DNA of 64,000 nt from Acarospora socialis (GCA_025617375.2 JAMYGW020000006.1:1369001-1433000); one strand, 5' to 3'. Numbered from the stretch's first letter, positions 1 through 11,989 are shown. Made by a program: numbers and translations. The notes: generated by a model not told the origin, from the letters alone.

Positions 1-47
1 CCTATCCATCAGCCGACGCTCTTAAACCTACTATCGCCTCAATTGTC

Positions 48-980
48 ATGCCTTCCCTACCCGGAGTCCTAATAATCACCGGCGATGTAGACAGCATCTT
101 CTCCGAAGTCTGGGAAGGCCTCCTTTCATCTCTGAAAGCAATCTCAAAGGTCACATCGAGCTCCGACCCGGCCGTGTCAAGCCAACTACTCCTCTCAGGC
201 GACGTATCCTCCGTCCTGGTCGTCTCCCCACAGCCATTCCTTTCCACTCAGAAACCATATCGCGTCCTCCGCGATCATGTCCGCACCTTTGCCGAACAGC
301 AAGGAGGAACGGTCCTCTTATGCGGCACGTTCAGTTCCTTCATTAACCGCATCAGCTTCGATTCCTACCTTGGCACCGAGTGGAAACTCCCCTGGCGGTT
401 CGGCGAATATCACCGCACCACTTTCGCGCTCAACCCGCACTTTCACTTAGATGGCGCTGATGGAACCGCAACGTCGACCTTTGATCCCATGGCGGCAGGT
501 TTAGACAGTGCGTACAGCCAGAAAGCTGTCCAGGTCAAGGGTGCTCCGAAGAATGCACGGCTCTACACTAGCACCTCGGAGTCACAGCTCGAATCACTAG
601 TCTGGTCTGCCATGCCGATGCACAATGAGACCCAATCCCCTGTCGTTTTTGAATCCTACGGAAAGGGGCGCGTGGGGTTTGCTGGGGACGTCAATGCCGA
701 GACCGGCACCACCAAAGCCATTCTAGCGATGTGTGGTCTTACAAGCGCCACCACACCACCTGTGGTCATAGCCGGGACTAGCAACCCTAATGCCGGCGGC
801 CTCTACTGCTCTGGTTGCGGAAAGCAGGCGCGGACCGCTGGCAAGAGTGAGGGCGAGGAATACAAGCGTTGCTCCCGATGCCAAGCATGCTATTATTGTT
901 CTGTGTCTTGTCAGAGAGCGCACTGGGAGGCAGGCCATAAGAAGGATTGCAGATATATGGGCATCAATGACGATTACTGA
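48..980 (+). CDS. MYND-type zinc-finger protein with ThuA/GATase-like N-terminus
   Basis: Single-exon gene of 310 residues. The last ~55 residues form a MYND zinc finger: CSGCGKQ, then CSRCQACYYCSVSCQ, then HWEAGHKKDC, supplying the full C4-C2HC ligand set. MYND fingers bind proline-rich partner peptides rather than DNA. The first ~230 residues have alternating hydrophobic strands and a GKGRVGFAGDVN motif that resembles ThuA or class I glutamine-amidotransferase-like folds; this part is inference. No signal peptide or membrane segment is visible, so a cytoplasmic or nuclear protein is likely. The first ATG in a clean context is used. The function is unknown beyond the finger. Confidence 0.8.
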   Translation: MPSLPGVLIITGDVDSIFSEVWEGLLSSLKAISKVTSSSDPAVSSQLLLSGDVSSVLVVSPQPFLSTQKPYRVLRDHVRTFAEQQGGTVLLCGTFSSFINRISFDSYLGTEWKLPWRFGEYHRTTFALNPHFHLDGADGTATSTFDPMAAGLDSAYSQKAVQVKGAPKNARLYTSTSESQLESLVWSAMPMHNETQSPVVFESYGKGRVGFAGDVNAETGTTKAILAMCGLTSATTPPVVIAGTSNPNAGGLYCSGCGKQARTAGKSEGEEYKRCSRCQACYYCSVSCQRAHWEAGHKKDCRYMGINDDY

Positions 981-1325
981 GATTGTGATGAACTACCAAC
1001 AAGACTGAATTTACGAGCAAAGAAGCAACAGCATAGCGAGAGGGTGAAGTCTGAAAACCTAGCTAGCTAAACCTAAGTATCGAGCTAAAGCTACTAACAG
1101 CATTATTGCTGGCTCACTCTTTATCCACATATGATAAGCTTGTACGCTGAACATCCCATCCTGCAAGGTTCCCACATCTCACATATTGAGCCGAGAAGCA
1201 AGCTGTGTGGATTGTCGGGAGTTCAATATGTGCTAATGAAAAGTATATTGTCAGAGGAAAGACGAGTTTATTCTATGATACAATTGGAGAATTTATGGTT
1301 CACATGCGCCATCTAGATTGGACGA
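981..1325. other. gene-free stretch
   Basis: Shared 3' flank of two convergent genes, the MYND gene and the NmrA-like gene. I see no coding signal or repeat. Confidence 0.5.
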
Positions 1326-2548
1326 CTACAAGACAGATGAGAAGTCCTCACTCTTCAACCACTCCTCAACACTGGTGGTTGGACAATCGACATCAAGCTG
1401 CTCGAAGCGTCAACAAGGCCGTCCCAAATTTGATACTAAATCCTGAAAATAGTGTGCTCACCTCGTCCGGTCGAACAATGTTTGGGTCACCCCCCTCGTA
1501 ACCAAACTCGTTCACATATGCAATAGCGTCGCTAACGGCAGGAGCGAAGCCAGAAGGAAACCCTCCAGGCGTAGCCGCCTCCATGTCGGCCGTTGTGAGC
1601 TGCTGGTACGTAGCTTGCACGCCTTGGCTTTTTGCCCATAGCTCGGTGTAATCGCGCCAGTTCATGAAGTTTCCGGCTCCGAGGAGCGTTTTGCCCGGTG
1701 CGGACTGGACGAGCGCTCTGACGAAGGACCCGGTGTCTTTGTTCACGTCGACGAAAGGGAAAGGGTTCTCACCAGACCCTAACATACTGATGACAAAGGT
1801 TCCGTCTGCTTGCTGCTAAACTGTCAGCTGTGCCTCGATGTGGTACTGGCGCGGTTGAACAACTCCTGGAAGACTCCAGGTATTTCCAAGCATTAATGGC
1901 AAGACTAGGTTGGAGGTTCGCTGACCTTTCGCGGCTGGAAGGAAGGCATCTTCCAATTCGTCAGATAAAATCCAACTTGCACAAAAGACGTTTTCTTATT
2001 CAACTCCGGAAGCTCTTCCTTAATATATTCAACCACCTTAACCTTGCTATCGAAGTGATACGCCCGAGTATACTTCCCCTTACTCCATTTTCTCGCATCC
2101 GGCAGCGAAGAGAAGACGAAGCGCTCCAAAGTGTCCACACCGGCCGCGGCGAGGGCGATGTTCTTGCCCCTCTGCACTTCCAGCTCGTAACAAAACTCGG
2201 TGATTGTCTGTCTTGGCTTCAACTTGGCATGGTTGGCCGGGTCGAAAAAGGGACCCAAGTAGTCGGTCACGCCGAAGATGACGTGGGCTCCTTTGAAGGC
2301 CGCATGGAGTGAGTCGATGTCGTCAAGCTCGCCCTTGACCATCTCGACGCCTTTGTCTGTCCATTCTTTGCTGGCGGCTTTGGTGGGATCACGGGAGATG
2401 CCACGGACTCTCCAACCTGGTTCGTGGAGGTAGACGTTCGCGACTGAAGCGCCCTAACACGCTTGATGTCAATGACCGAGGGGGGTGTTGAAGACCGTTC
2501 GACTACCTGGTTGCCTGTAATACCAACAACGACGATTAACTTCGACAT
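1326..2548 (-). CDS. NmrA-like family NAD(P)-binding protein
   Basis: Four exons in transcript order, 2507-2548, 1926-2453, 1462-1815 and 1326-1397, join in phase to about 331 residues. All introns are GT-AG. The protein opens with VVVGITGNQ followed by GASVANVYL, the glycine-rich Rossmann motif of atypical short-chain dehydrogenases. The family-typical VRGISRDPTK (strand 2, NADP-type) and GAHVIFGVTDYLGPF follow. The C-terminus ends TTSVEEWLKSEDF, as in fungal NmrA-like proteins. These act as NAD(P) sensors (Aspergillus NmrA binds the GATA factor AreA) or as reductases; which applies here cannot be told. A 110-base intron lies between exons 2 and 3. Another NmrA-like gene lies 10 kb away. Confidence 0.85.
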
Positions 2549-3636
2549 ACTTCAAGGGATATCAAGCGGACAATTCAAAGAGATATGATAAAGAAGTCAA
2601 GGAGATATTGCGTGAGAAACTTTCCTCATCGTAAACAATATGGAGAAGACGGAAAGATATAGTGAGTACTGTGAGAGATCACAACGACCGTTGTGTATCG
2701 AGAGTTCTCCGACAGAGCCGCAAGTAGCAGGATGATTTGAAAGCAATGCGGGACCATTCGCTCTCCGATTGATAGGAGACTGATTTACAAGCACGCCTGC
2801 TATATCTCAGACCAACGAATGCTCTGCCAATGCAAGCCTCGACGCTCCGAGCCGCAAAGGCGCAGCACTATGATAAATTCTGACAACGAATGTAAGTAGT
2901 ATCTGCACTGTATAAAGAGATATGTAAAGCAGGAAAGTATTCGTAAGGTATACCTGGATTACTGATCTAGGAGGACGTTCCCCTCTGACCTGTTCTCGGA
3001 AGCCTGTGATGTTATCTCCACCGGGACCAAATGGTTCCAGCATCCGAGATAAAGTCGTCTTCCAGAAGACAGGGGCTGATTACTAAAAGTGATATGTACT
3101 TAAGGTACCTCCTTCAGACCAACTCTAGGTAAGACGAGCAGGGTCTAACTCCGTCGCAATAACATCAGTAGGGGCATCAACCTACCTAGGGTTTGTGTCC
3201 TCTACCCAAGTCGTTCATTGCGCATCAAAGCTTCATGGAGGATGCCAAGTCACGTCCAACACAGTTGCCAGGTGTAAGATAGTCAAATTGGCCTTGTCAT
3301 TATAATGCTCCTGTCCATGCGACCTATATGAACAGTAGAACTCAACATACGCTGTACACCTTAGCACTCGTTGTCGGGTTGGTGTAGAGCTCTCGCTGAT
3401 GCTGCATGGCTATTCTTTCAACACATCGAAACTCAAGCTCAACCCTCGATGTAAAAATCTCAAAGCAAGCCAAGGTGCCTGTGAGCAGTGTGTCCGGAGG
3501 GCGCCGCAACACATAAGGCAAATATATGCGTATCGGCATCTCGGTGCATAAGGTCTCGCGGAGATAATCGTGCTGACGTTAACCTTCAATACTGTTCATG
3601 AGTCTAATCTACCCCAACTCCAGCTGAAGCGCTCGA
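2549..3636. other. gene-free stretch
   Basis: About 1.1 kb between the 5' end of the NmrA-like gene and the 3' end of SGT2. Only short, non-conserved open frames; nothing recognised. Confidence 0.45.
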
Positions 3637-4863
3637 TCAAGAAGAAGGTCCACCGCGGCCCGCTCCGCCTCCACCCATCATGTTCTTGGCCCTAGAAACT
3701 GTTAGAACCGATCGAATACTCTGGACAAAGGGTTCTCACAAGTCTGCAATTGTTGGATCCTGCATCAACGAAGCCAGATCCGGCATACCTCCTCCGCCTC
3801 TACCCTCGCCACCAGCTGCCCCACCCATACTATCCATCATCCCCCTCAGTCGTGGATTGTTCATGAGGTTATTCAACATATCCGGGTTGCTCATCACCTT
3901 CTGCGCCATGGACGCAAACATCGGATTGTTCATGATCTGACTGAGGTCAGGCCCGCCACCGCCCCCTCCTGCCCCACCTCCAAACATGCCCGCCAACGCC
4001 GACAGGTCCGGCATCCCTCCCGCGCCACCCGCACCCGGTCCGGACCGCGCATCAGGAGCCCCGATATCGTCATCATCATCAGCCCCTCTCCCCTCCTCCT
4101 CAACCTTCTTCCTCGCCGTCTCAAACCCCTTCTTCATCGCCTCACTCCCGCCATTCCCCTCGTACTCAATCCCCTTCTGGTAAGCCTCCATGCTGCCCTT
4201 CGCATCTCCCAGCGCAAACCGCGCCAGCCCCAACCGGCTCCACGCCTTCGTGTACTTCGGATCGGCCGCAACCGCCATCTCGGCGTCCGCGCTCGCCTCC
4301 GCGTGCCGGTGACTGGCCGAGTATGCGGCCGCGCGGTTCGACAGGTAGATGGGGTTCAGCGGCGTGATGTTCAGCGCTTTCGTGTACAGGTCGATGGCGG
4401 CGGCGTAATCCTTACGCGCCATCGCGGCGTTGCCCTGGCCTTTGAACGCTTCCGCCTCGGCCGTCGAGCCAGGCGTGCTGGCGGATGGTGCTTTCGGCGC
4501 GTCTTTGGAGGCGGAGGTCTTGCCGTCTGAAGAGGCGGTGCTGTTGCCGGAGCCGGTGGTGCTCGTGCTCGGCGCGCCGCTCTTGCCTTTCAGCTTCTCG
4601 TACACGCCGTAGATGCTGAGGAGGTTCTGGGTGCCGACGGCGTCGGCCATGGCGGCTTTGTCGTGCGGGTCGACTTTGAAGGATTCGGCGATGCATGATT
4701 GGGCGACTTCGATGGATTCGGTGTCTTCGGCGGACAGGGTGCCGTCTTTGAGGGAGTTGGAGAGGAAGTCGATGATGGCTAAGGCGAGCCGTTTCTTGGA
4801 TTCGGTGGCCTTCGGTCGTGCATGTCAGTTCTGAGGAAGGTGTGAAGTGGAGCTGCTTACCAT
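3637..4863 (-). CDS. SGT2: SGT2, small glutamine-rich TPR co-chaperone
   Basis: Three exons (4861-4863, 3740-4809, 3637-3691) give 375 residues. The N-terminus (LALAIIDFLSNSLKDG, EVAQSCIAESF) is the SGTA/Sgt2 homodimerisation domain that binds Get4/Get5. Three TPR repeats follow at about residues 115-220 (AFKGQGNAAMARKDYAAAI, NRAAAY, AWSRLGLARFALGD); these bind Hsp70/Hsp90 tails. The C-terminal Gly/Met-rich region with NNPMFASMAQKVMSNP and NNPRLRGMMDSMGG is the client-binding domain. Sgt2 hands tail-anchored proteins to the GET pathway in the cytosol. The first exon appears to be the ATG alone, followed at once by GTAAGC; the next exon then opens ATESKKRLALA. A 48-base intron with a CTAAC branch site precedes the last exon, restoring the Gly-rich tail. 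Confidence 0.92.
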
Positions 4864-5354
4864 AGTGGAAGAGTACTGAGACCGTTGAGCTTATGAGGAC
4901 TCGTTCAATCTTTGGAGCCCAGATCTTGAGGTTTACGTCGACACAGCAGGCTTGTTTTGATGTAGATCTAACTCATGCTAGGCTGATTGGGGTTAGATTA
5001 CGCTTCAGGACCGGAACAATGTTAGTCCGCCGAGCCTCGCTGAGTAAAAGTGCAAAGTCTTGGGTTTGATGGGTGAAGAAGTTGATCCAACGTTATAAGA
5101 TATGGGGTCCACGAGTTATATCTGGCATATACTCAAAATGGAAGGATAATCAATCGCTTCAGTCACAAAAGGGAGACCGAAAAAGAAGATATCTGCCTCT
5201 CCTTAACTCTTGAAAGCTAACGTTGGCTGTGGAGTTGATATAAATCAAATCCACCGCTTCAAGCCCAACTTCGAGCATACCTTCCCGACACCCTCACATC
5301 CTATTCATCATCTTTCAAGTCTCCAAGGACAGTACCTTCAGCCAAGAGTCAAAC
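4864..5354. other. gene-free stretch, divergent 5' flanks
   Basis: Lies between the start of SGT2 (minus) and the small secreted-peptide gene (plus), so it should hold both promoters. No clear element read by eye. Confidence 0.45.
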
Positions 5355-5474
5355 ATGAAAGCTTTCATCTTAGGCGTCGTTCTAAGTGCGCTCTTGATCA
5401 CGGCTGCCGCCGCTCAATACATTGGCGTACAATACTGTACTTCACCAAGCACATGTAGAACATACATTGAGTGA
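5355..5474 (+). CDS. small secreted peptide, candidate
   Basis: A 39-residue frame, MKAFILGVVLSALLITAAAA then QYIGVQYC and a short tail. The first 20 residues are a textbook secretion signal (Lys at position 2, hydrophobic core, Ala-rich cleavage site). The mature part is only ~19 residues with two Cys, so a further exon may be missed. A related frame lies 640 bases downstream (same MKA-ILG start and a matching V-YC segment), which supports the pair as real or once real genes made by local duplication. Function unknown; small secreted Cys peptides in fungi are often apoplastic or wall proteins, but that is only an analogy. Confidence 0.45.
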   Translation: MKAFILGVVLSALLITAAAAQYIGVQYCTSPSTCRTYIE

Positions 5475-5991
5475 TTAATCAGAAATATGCTGACATCCAT
5501 AATCATAAAGTACCTGTGTGTCTGCGTTGCTATCTTGCTTGTTACCACTCTTGATTGGCAAGTCAAACAAACTTATACCCACACACTCATCTCTCCCCTG
5601 ATTCCGTAATGGCAATGCCGAGAGTTAATGTCATTTCCATTGGTCCCATGTTTGAAGCCCGGATTTAGTTTTGTGGTGGCTCACGTACATATACGACTTA
5701 CCTTTCAACTAACTCCTGTGTTACTGTAGGGCAACGCCATACCATGCTACGTTGCTGGATAAGCATAGCGACCTCCCTGAGCATTTGCCCTTTCCACCGC
5801 TTGTATAATCATACTGCTTATATGCAAGTGACGAACTCACCAAATGCAACATTGACAATAGTTTGCTTCTAAAGATGAAGCCAGGAGAAGCCATACAGTA
5901 TTGAGGACTTAAAAGCTCCAAACCAACCGCACTTTGAACAAAGCATCGATCACACTTTACAATTCTTCAGTACCAGACCAACAACTTGAAA

Positions 5992-6280
5992 ATGAAAGCC
6001 TCTATCTTGGGCGAGATGATCTCTACGCTTCTTATTTCGAAGGCCACGGAAGCCCTGCCTTCCCCCGATGATGGAACTATTGCCGTCTAGTATTGCAGGG
6101 AAGACAACTTGAACGACTGCAGCACCTCGACAAGTGTCACCGGAAGATGCTGTAAGACTCTTGAGTTTGATTACGCATTCAAGGCTGACCAGAGGTCGAG
6201 TCAACGTGCCATACGAGTACAACGACAAAGTGCACTCTCTCGAGATCAGCGGTGGAGACATCTGCATTTTCTGGCGGTAA
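5992..6280 (+). pseudogene. relict paralogue of the small secreted peptide
   Basis: Starts MKASILG like the gene at 5355 and continues into a Cys-rich segment (YCREDNLNDC, then TGRCC). A GT-AG intron of about 43 bases can be placed after the CC pair, leading to an exon that ends SGGDICIFWR. As written the frame is not open throughout, so it looks like a decayed copy, though a missed intron cannot be excluded. The family is unknown to me. Confidence 0.4.
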
Positions 6281-7556
6281 GATCCCTCCTCCAGGCTTCA
6301 GTGATCACGTTATAAAGCAGTAGTGATGGCTGACTCCTGGAGATAGAAAATACGAGTGCCATGGGGATCATAGCAAGATCTACAAGGGTCGAACAAACTC
6401 GATGCAGCAGTTGAGAAACCAGATCAGTTCTTGGCGTTGCTGTTAGCAAACGAATGACTGGTGTGCAGATGGTTCCTAAGATAGAATAGACAGGAGTGTG
6501 CGGATTCGGTAGTGGATGGAGAAGTGCTACTTACACGTATTCTGTTTTGTTTCATAGTGTTGTTGGGCTTAGACCTACAATTACTACTCATGACCCAAAT
6601 CGTGAGACCCAGTACAACACTCATCGATCAGGGGTTCTGCCTCTCGAGCCAGCATCTCTTGAAGGTTGAATTGGTGGCCGATATCCATAATTTACAGCTG
6701 TAAAGACCTCGTAGCCATTGTACTTGCGCGAAGGCGATTTGCGAACATCTCCACCATCCCAAACTTTGCCCTACCTACCAGAGGATCTCCTCCAACTTAG
6801 AGCTACTCGTACTTGGCTCAAACATGACGGGTATGGCTGGCCAATCAATCACTATTCGGGATGCCCTCAGGATAAAACAAGTATCTGAGCTCAGTCAGCT
6901 GAAACCGTGGGTCGTTGTCCCATTTTCCTCTTGAAGAGCATTGTCTGGAGGCGTTGCAAATCATCTTTGTATCTTGTGAGAAAAGCTGCTTTGTTTGCTT
7001 ATGAGAGATATCTTTTTTGAAATACCTTGTGGCTGAAAATCTTGCGCATCGTCTCTCAGTGAGAGATGTGCATCTGCAGAAGTGGCTGCCTGTGACTGCA
7101 ATACCGCAAAGATCTCAATGAACTATACCTGTATAAGGCTTTCAATGCAATCATTGCACATGTTATATCAGATCTCATGAATTATCACATAATGCGCCAG
7201 CATCTCCGAACTCAAGACTAAACATCATGTGTGACTATTGCTCGGTTTAGTGCCGTCCTTACACTACTCTCCGGCCCGGCCAGCATTCACACCACAAGTT
7301 TTCAACAACCTAGGAATTCGTGAGACTCGAGTTCTAGTAGATCTTCCATATACAACTTCACTTCGAGGAAGTTTTACATATTAGTCATTGCTTGCTCCCA
7401 AGGATCATATAGCGTCCAGTGTACTGCTGCACGGATACCATTGTTCTGGTCAACTAATCCCTACAAAGTTCAATATTCCTTGATACTCGGAGGCCTGTCG
7501 GGGGTTTCGACGGAGGTCAACTATAGCCTGTAGACAAAGCCACCGCTCTATGCCAA
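6281..7556. other. gene-free stretch
   Basis: About 1.3 kb with only short random frames on both strands. I recognise no gene, repeat or RNA here. Confidence 0.45.
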
Positions 7557-8485
7557 TTATTGACTGAATGGCCAGCCTCCAAGTCCATAAGTCAGCAGCG
7601 TAGGGTCAGCTTCCAGCTGCGACTTTTTCTCCTTCATCTGCTCCACATCCCAAGTCGCCCAGAGGAACCTCCCATTCAAGAACTCCGCCTCGTGGCTGGC
7701 TAACCAGACACTGAAGTCACCCGGCAACGCCTCTGAAAACATTTCGTTAGCTTTCCTGACCGTCGCTTCCGAGCCATAGACATACCGTCGTCGTAGGTCA
7801 CATGGCTGAAGTCCACGCCATCCGCCGTGGTCATGCCGGTCTTGACGGCTCCAGGATGGATACTGTAGACGCGAAGCTTTGGGTTTTCCTGCCGAACGAA
7901 ATCTAGAACCCTGGTGAAAGCGGCTTTCGACGCCGCGTACGGAGCGACAGGGAAAAGACGATTGGTGATGTGTGCCAATCCTGCATTGATGTCGATCAGG
8001 ACGGCGTCTTCGGCAGCTACACCGAGGAAGCCTTGAACGAGCGTGGTGGCGCCTTTGACGTTGATCTCGAAGGCCTTCCAGAAGTCGTCAATCGGTGTAT
8101 CCTTGACAGGGCCCGGCTTGGGCAGGTATCCAGCATTGCTGACAAGAACGTCGATTAGTCCAATCTCATTTCTGACTGTTGCAAACATCTTTTCGGTTGC
8201 CTTCTCATCTCGCACATCGCCGACGAAGATATGGACGCGAGACTTTGAGGAGCTCTCGACTTTCGCTTTGCAGGCTTCGAGCGCGCCTCGATCGCGGCCA
8301 GTGATGATGATGTCCTTCGCACCCGCACGAGCAAAGGAGCTCGTGATGGCCCCTCCTATGCCCTTACCGCCACCACTGATGAGGATGACTTTGCCAGCAG
8401 CAGAAAGCTCTGGTCTCGTGGGATCAATTGCAGGATAAGATTCGTGGTGCAGAATCGAAGTGAAGGAGGGTAGTGCCAGTGCCAT
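7557..8485 (-). CDS. short-chain dehydrogenase/reductase (SDR)
   Basis: Two exons (7786-8485, 7557-7732) joined by a GTATGT...CAG intron give 291 residues. Classical SDR hallmarks are present: cofactor motif SGGGKGIGGAI (a TGxxxGIG variant), DVRDEKATEK, NAG in LVSNAGYLPKPG, and the catalytic YAASKAAF (YxxxK). IHPGAVKTGM is the usual PG motif after strand 6. NITGRDRG after strand 2 suggests NADP(H) preference (inference). The expected catalytic Ser position reads INAGLAH, with no Ser at the usual place, so activity is worth checking. The C-terminal exon (FSVWLASHEAEFLNGRFLWA) is typical of fungal SDRs of this type. Substrate unknown. Confidence 0.88.
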
Positions 8486-9489
8486 GGTTGTAGTATTCAG
8501 TTGAGTTAGCTTCTAAGTCGACTTGATTGAAGCAGTTGTAGAGCGTGAAGTTGGCGACGCTGTTGCTTATCCACTTGGAAAACTCCGAGTCCGATCACTG
8601 AACCCGGTGCCTTTAAAAGCCTATCTCCGGTTCGTGTCACTGCATCGAAGCAAGTACCATCATAGGTACCATGACTGTAGAATGCAAGCCAATCGCACCT
8701 CCAGTGCATCTCGACTTGAGCGTGTAGTGGATTAGCAATCAGTGTACTTTTTGATGCATGATCCCGGTCCTGCTGCAGGATGTGGCGCCTCGCAACTTCG
8801 GCCTCGGTCGTCCTCCTTGCCATGCTCGAGGTTCTGTCTATCGTACTTCTGCTAGTTTTGCCAATGCTTGTTTTGAATGGGTTAGGATACTTGAAACCTG
8901 AGTCCAAAGGACCCTTTTCATTCTCGCATTTCAAAGCGAGGTGGTAGTTGGGAGGATCAAAGAGCAGGTACCACAACGTAGTTTATATCTTAGTGTGATG
9001 GTCACCGAGGAGCTTGGTTGGTCGCCCTATGCGTAAGGTATTCGTCGTAAAGCAATTCCTTACTACGATTGTCGGGCTGCCGGAAGTTAGAGCATTCCAC
9101 CGAACCAAATACCATTGATGCCTTATGGAGGTATACCAAGACATAAGCTTACCCCGGAAATCCAGTGCAAGTTATACGGTACGTGATACGGTACAAGAGA
9201 CGTTCATGAGACCTCTCGCTTTACTTTTGGCCTCCTTCCTCGTTCTAACATCCTCAATGGAGCCTGCGTAGACGTTTTGCTGTGGGTACCGCTCAAAAAC
9301 CACTCAGTTGGCTGAACGAAACGCCCAGAATGCTGCCTGCTAGTAACAACCCGTGCTTCGCTCATCCGTTACTTTGGTTCTTCATGGGCTTACATTATAG
9401 CCCGACATACTGCAGCACTCCAGAGGTCCGATAATATTTCATCGCTTGGTATCAGAAATTGAGCACTTGGCGGAGCGTTCGCGCCGGAC
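8486..9489. other. gene-free stretch
   Basis: About 1 kb upstream of the SDR gene; should include its promoter. Nothing else recognised; the longer open frames here look random in composition. Confidence 0.45.
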
Positions 9490-11000
9490 TTACTCTTTCC
9501 TCTGCCATCCGACGGCTTTCAGGTCAGCGTGATGGCGCCGACATTCTGCTCCTCGTATAGCCCTCGGTCTACATCGATCTGAACCCCGCGCATGGTGAAT
9601 GTTTGACGCGCATATTCGCTGAAAGCCTCGAACATTCCAAGCCGTTTGAATGTGCCTTGTAACCCGTTGCCGGATGCAAGAGCAAGCCTTTGACCCAACT
9701 GTGGTGCTCTCGCTTTCATCCCGCACAGGGAGCAAACAGAGCGGATGAGGTAGGAGTAGTGAGAGCACATCCAGGTAATCTTGCAGCCCATGATATCGGT
9801 CGACTCGTAATAGTTGATCTGGGTGGGCTTGGTATACCAAAGGACCCAGTCCGACCGTACAATCTCAATAGCGATAAGCGTCCCATGCAACCATATTAAG
9901 TCATCCGATACCTGTCCTATTTAAGTCTCCACCGACTGTTTTGGCATTGCGCTTCCATCATACTAATCTAGTATGTATGTTCACATTTGACATCTCCTAC
10001 GTAGACGCTGGTGTTAGCGGCGGCCCATGACCAAGATGGAGCGCGATACACTCGAAAATCTAGAGCCATGGGGTCTGTTATCAGCTGGAAACCTCCGTCA
10101 GGGTGGTTCTCCAAAGAAGTTGCGCTGGGAGATGACCTTCCCACAAACCGGCTAAGCATCGATCACCGGTCTTCTGCTCAAGGGCCTTCACAAGCTCGGA
10201 AATAGTGATAAGTGTATCCGTTGATGCGTAAGTGCACATTGCGAGTACGCTCGCATTAATCCATCCGACTGTTGTATGGAGCGCGCGCGCGCAAACCTGG
10301 TATCAGAGCTACTTGTGAATACTTCGCCCGTAAGGCTGTTAGCATGTAAGGAGACAGGTTTGTGATGTCCCAAAAGCGTCGAAACTCCTAGTAATCCTTT
10401 CGGATATGATTCAGACGCCTCCACCTTACCGCATTCCCAGAGCAACTGATGCACACCAAAGTGGATGACTCTTGGAGCAAGCACGCGCTCTTGGACCACC
10501 AAGCCACGGCGCAATAATGGTGCCTCATTGACATTCAAATTCCGGTAACTCCGATCAATCTCATAAAACTGACTCGGCTGCCCAGCAAAGCCCGTTGATA
10601 TTTGACTTACTTCAACGAGCGAACGTTCTGTCTTTGAACAGCCCTACACCGGCAGCTGAGGCAGCTGTGGCTGCTATGCAAGAGAAAGAGTATTTGTAAA
10701 CCGCCTCCATCAGGGATGACTCATATCACCAATTCTCGACAGAATCTCTTGAAGGATGCAGAGGGAGTCGATCCGTAGGTAACGGACTTGAAGCCGCTGA
10801 GATACAGTTGTTGCATCCTGAAAGGTTCCAAAGAAGCTCCGTGACATGGAATCCACCTCGCCTGTCGTCGATGTTCGCAGGAGTGAGACAGGGCATCTCT
10901 CTAGAGTGCCAGCGGTGGCTCAGGGGCTTCTTTCGCCCCTTAGGATGCCGGTTCTTAGGGATACAAAGTGATCTCTTCGAGTCCGCATCTACTCCAAGGT
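9490..11000 (-). pseudogene. degraded HET-domain (heterokaryon incompatibility) gene
   Basis: Recognisable HET-family segments appear in the right order on the minus strand but not in one frame. About 10.75-10.9 kb: LTPANIDDRRGGF, VSQRLQVRYLRIDSLCILQ. About 10.6-10.7 kb: SLMEAVYKYSFSCIAATAAS, then AAGVGLFKDR. About 10.4-10.5 kb: GLVVQERVLAPRVIHFGVHQ, LLWECGKVEASE. About 10.0 kb: VYRAPSWSWAAANTSV. About 9.6 kb: FKRLGMFEAFSEYA. In intact relatives the HET domain mediates cell-death-linked non-self recognition between hyphae. The copy has several breaks and no clear start, so it is read as a fossil of a host gene. Confidence 0.75.
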
Positions 11001-11989
11001 AAAGTAATCGGCTCGGATGCCATGTCCCACCTTGGTTTCATGTGAATTTTTGTAAGTATTGTGCGAACCAACGGGGACTAGAATCCCAGCAGGTACTGGG
11101 GCCAGTGTTGGGTAAAGATGGTAGAATTGTCGCTAAGATCGGGGACTTTCATCTTCGTCACAGCTCAAACTAGCATGGCACATCCATTGCCAACGGGGAA
11201 AGGATGCGGGTTTCGTAAGCTTGGCTTGCGTCTGACAAGGACTTTGGACGAAGACGGATGCTAAAGTAGAGCACAAGCAACTCTAAGATCACCAGCTCTC
11301 CGAGTAGAAAGTCAATGAACCCTCCATCGTGCTTTGCCAAGGGCTCCTCCTCAGTGTTGATTGAGGATATTCCAGCTCGCTCTTCTTCGCAAAGAACAAA
11401 CCGTAGGGAGGGGCAAATCTGGCAACCTGCCGTGCAGAAGCGATGAACTCGGTTTTCGTTGCGTGATGGACTGATCTTTAGCCTTCCGTCGGCACTGACG
11501 GTCTTGGAATATGTTCTGGCAGTGTTCGCAAAGCATGTTGATCGAACGCCGGCGTGGAACCGAGATATAAGAACCTGTAAGGTGGGCGAAGCCGCTAGGG
11601 CCTGGCGCGAGATAGGTACCTTACCTTATTCAAGAGGCACGATGTTCTGAATACCAGGCCCAGTAATTAAGCATTTTGTCCCAACTGGAACAGCTCTTGT
11701 GCAAGGAAGCGAAGCCGTCTAGGCAGCAAGGAGCACCGTAGTGACTCATGATGATCGACGCCCAGATGCATGTTAGAGCTTATCAATCAGGCTGGATCAT
11801 GTAGTATTATTAGTGGAAGCTTTACAGCATACATAATAGATGTGGCAGCAGAAGCCCTCCGTTCAATCGTTCAATTTCTCCGTCACGTTACCGCGGGGTA
11901 CCTAGATACGTATTACTAAGCATGTCCGAGCTCCAGAGTAATGGGTTGCCCTAGCCGTACAGATGTTACACCGACTGAGACCGACTTAG
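11001..11989. other. gene-free stretch
   Basis: About 1 kb between the HET relict and the visible start of the second NmrA-like gene. If the latter is intact, its short first exon should lie here, but I could not find a convincing one. Confidence 0.4.

Noticed and set aside
8506-8976. 156-codon open frame on the minus strand
   Set aside because: Composition looks random, no domain, and it covers the promoter of the SDR gene.
10919-10942. AGGGGC...GCCCCTT stem as a possible terminator or small RNA
   Set aside because: Lies inside the HET relict, has no conserved partner, and short GC stems are common by chance.
11080-11110. T-arm-like GGGGACTAGAATCCC suggesting a tRNA
   Set aside because: No acceptor, D or anticodon arms could be fitted on either strand.
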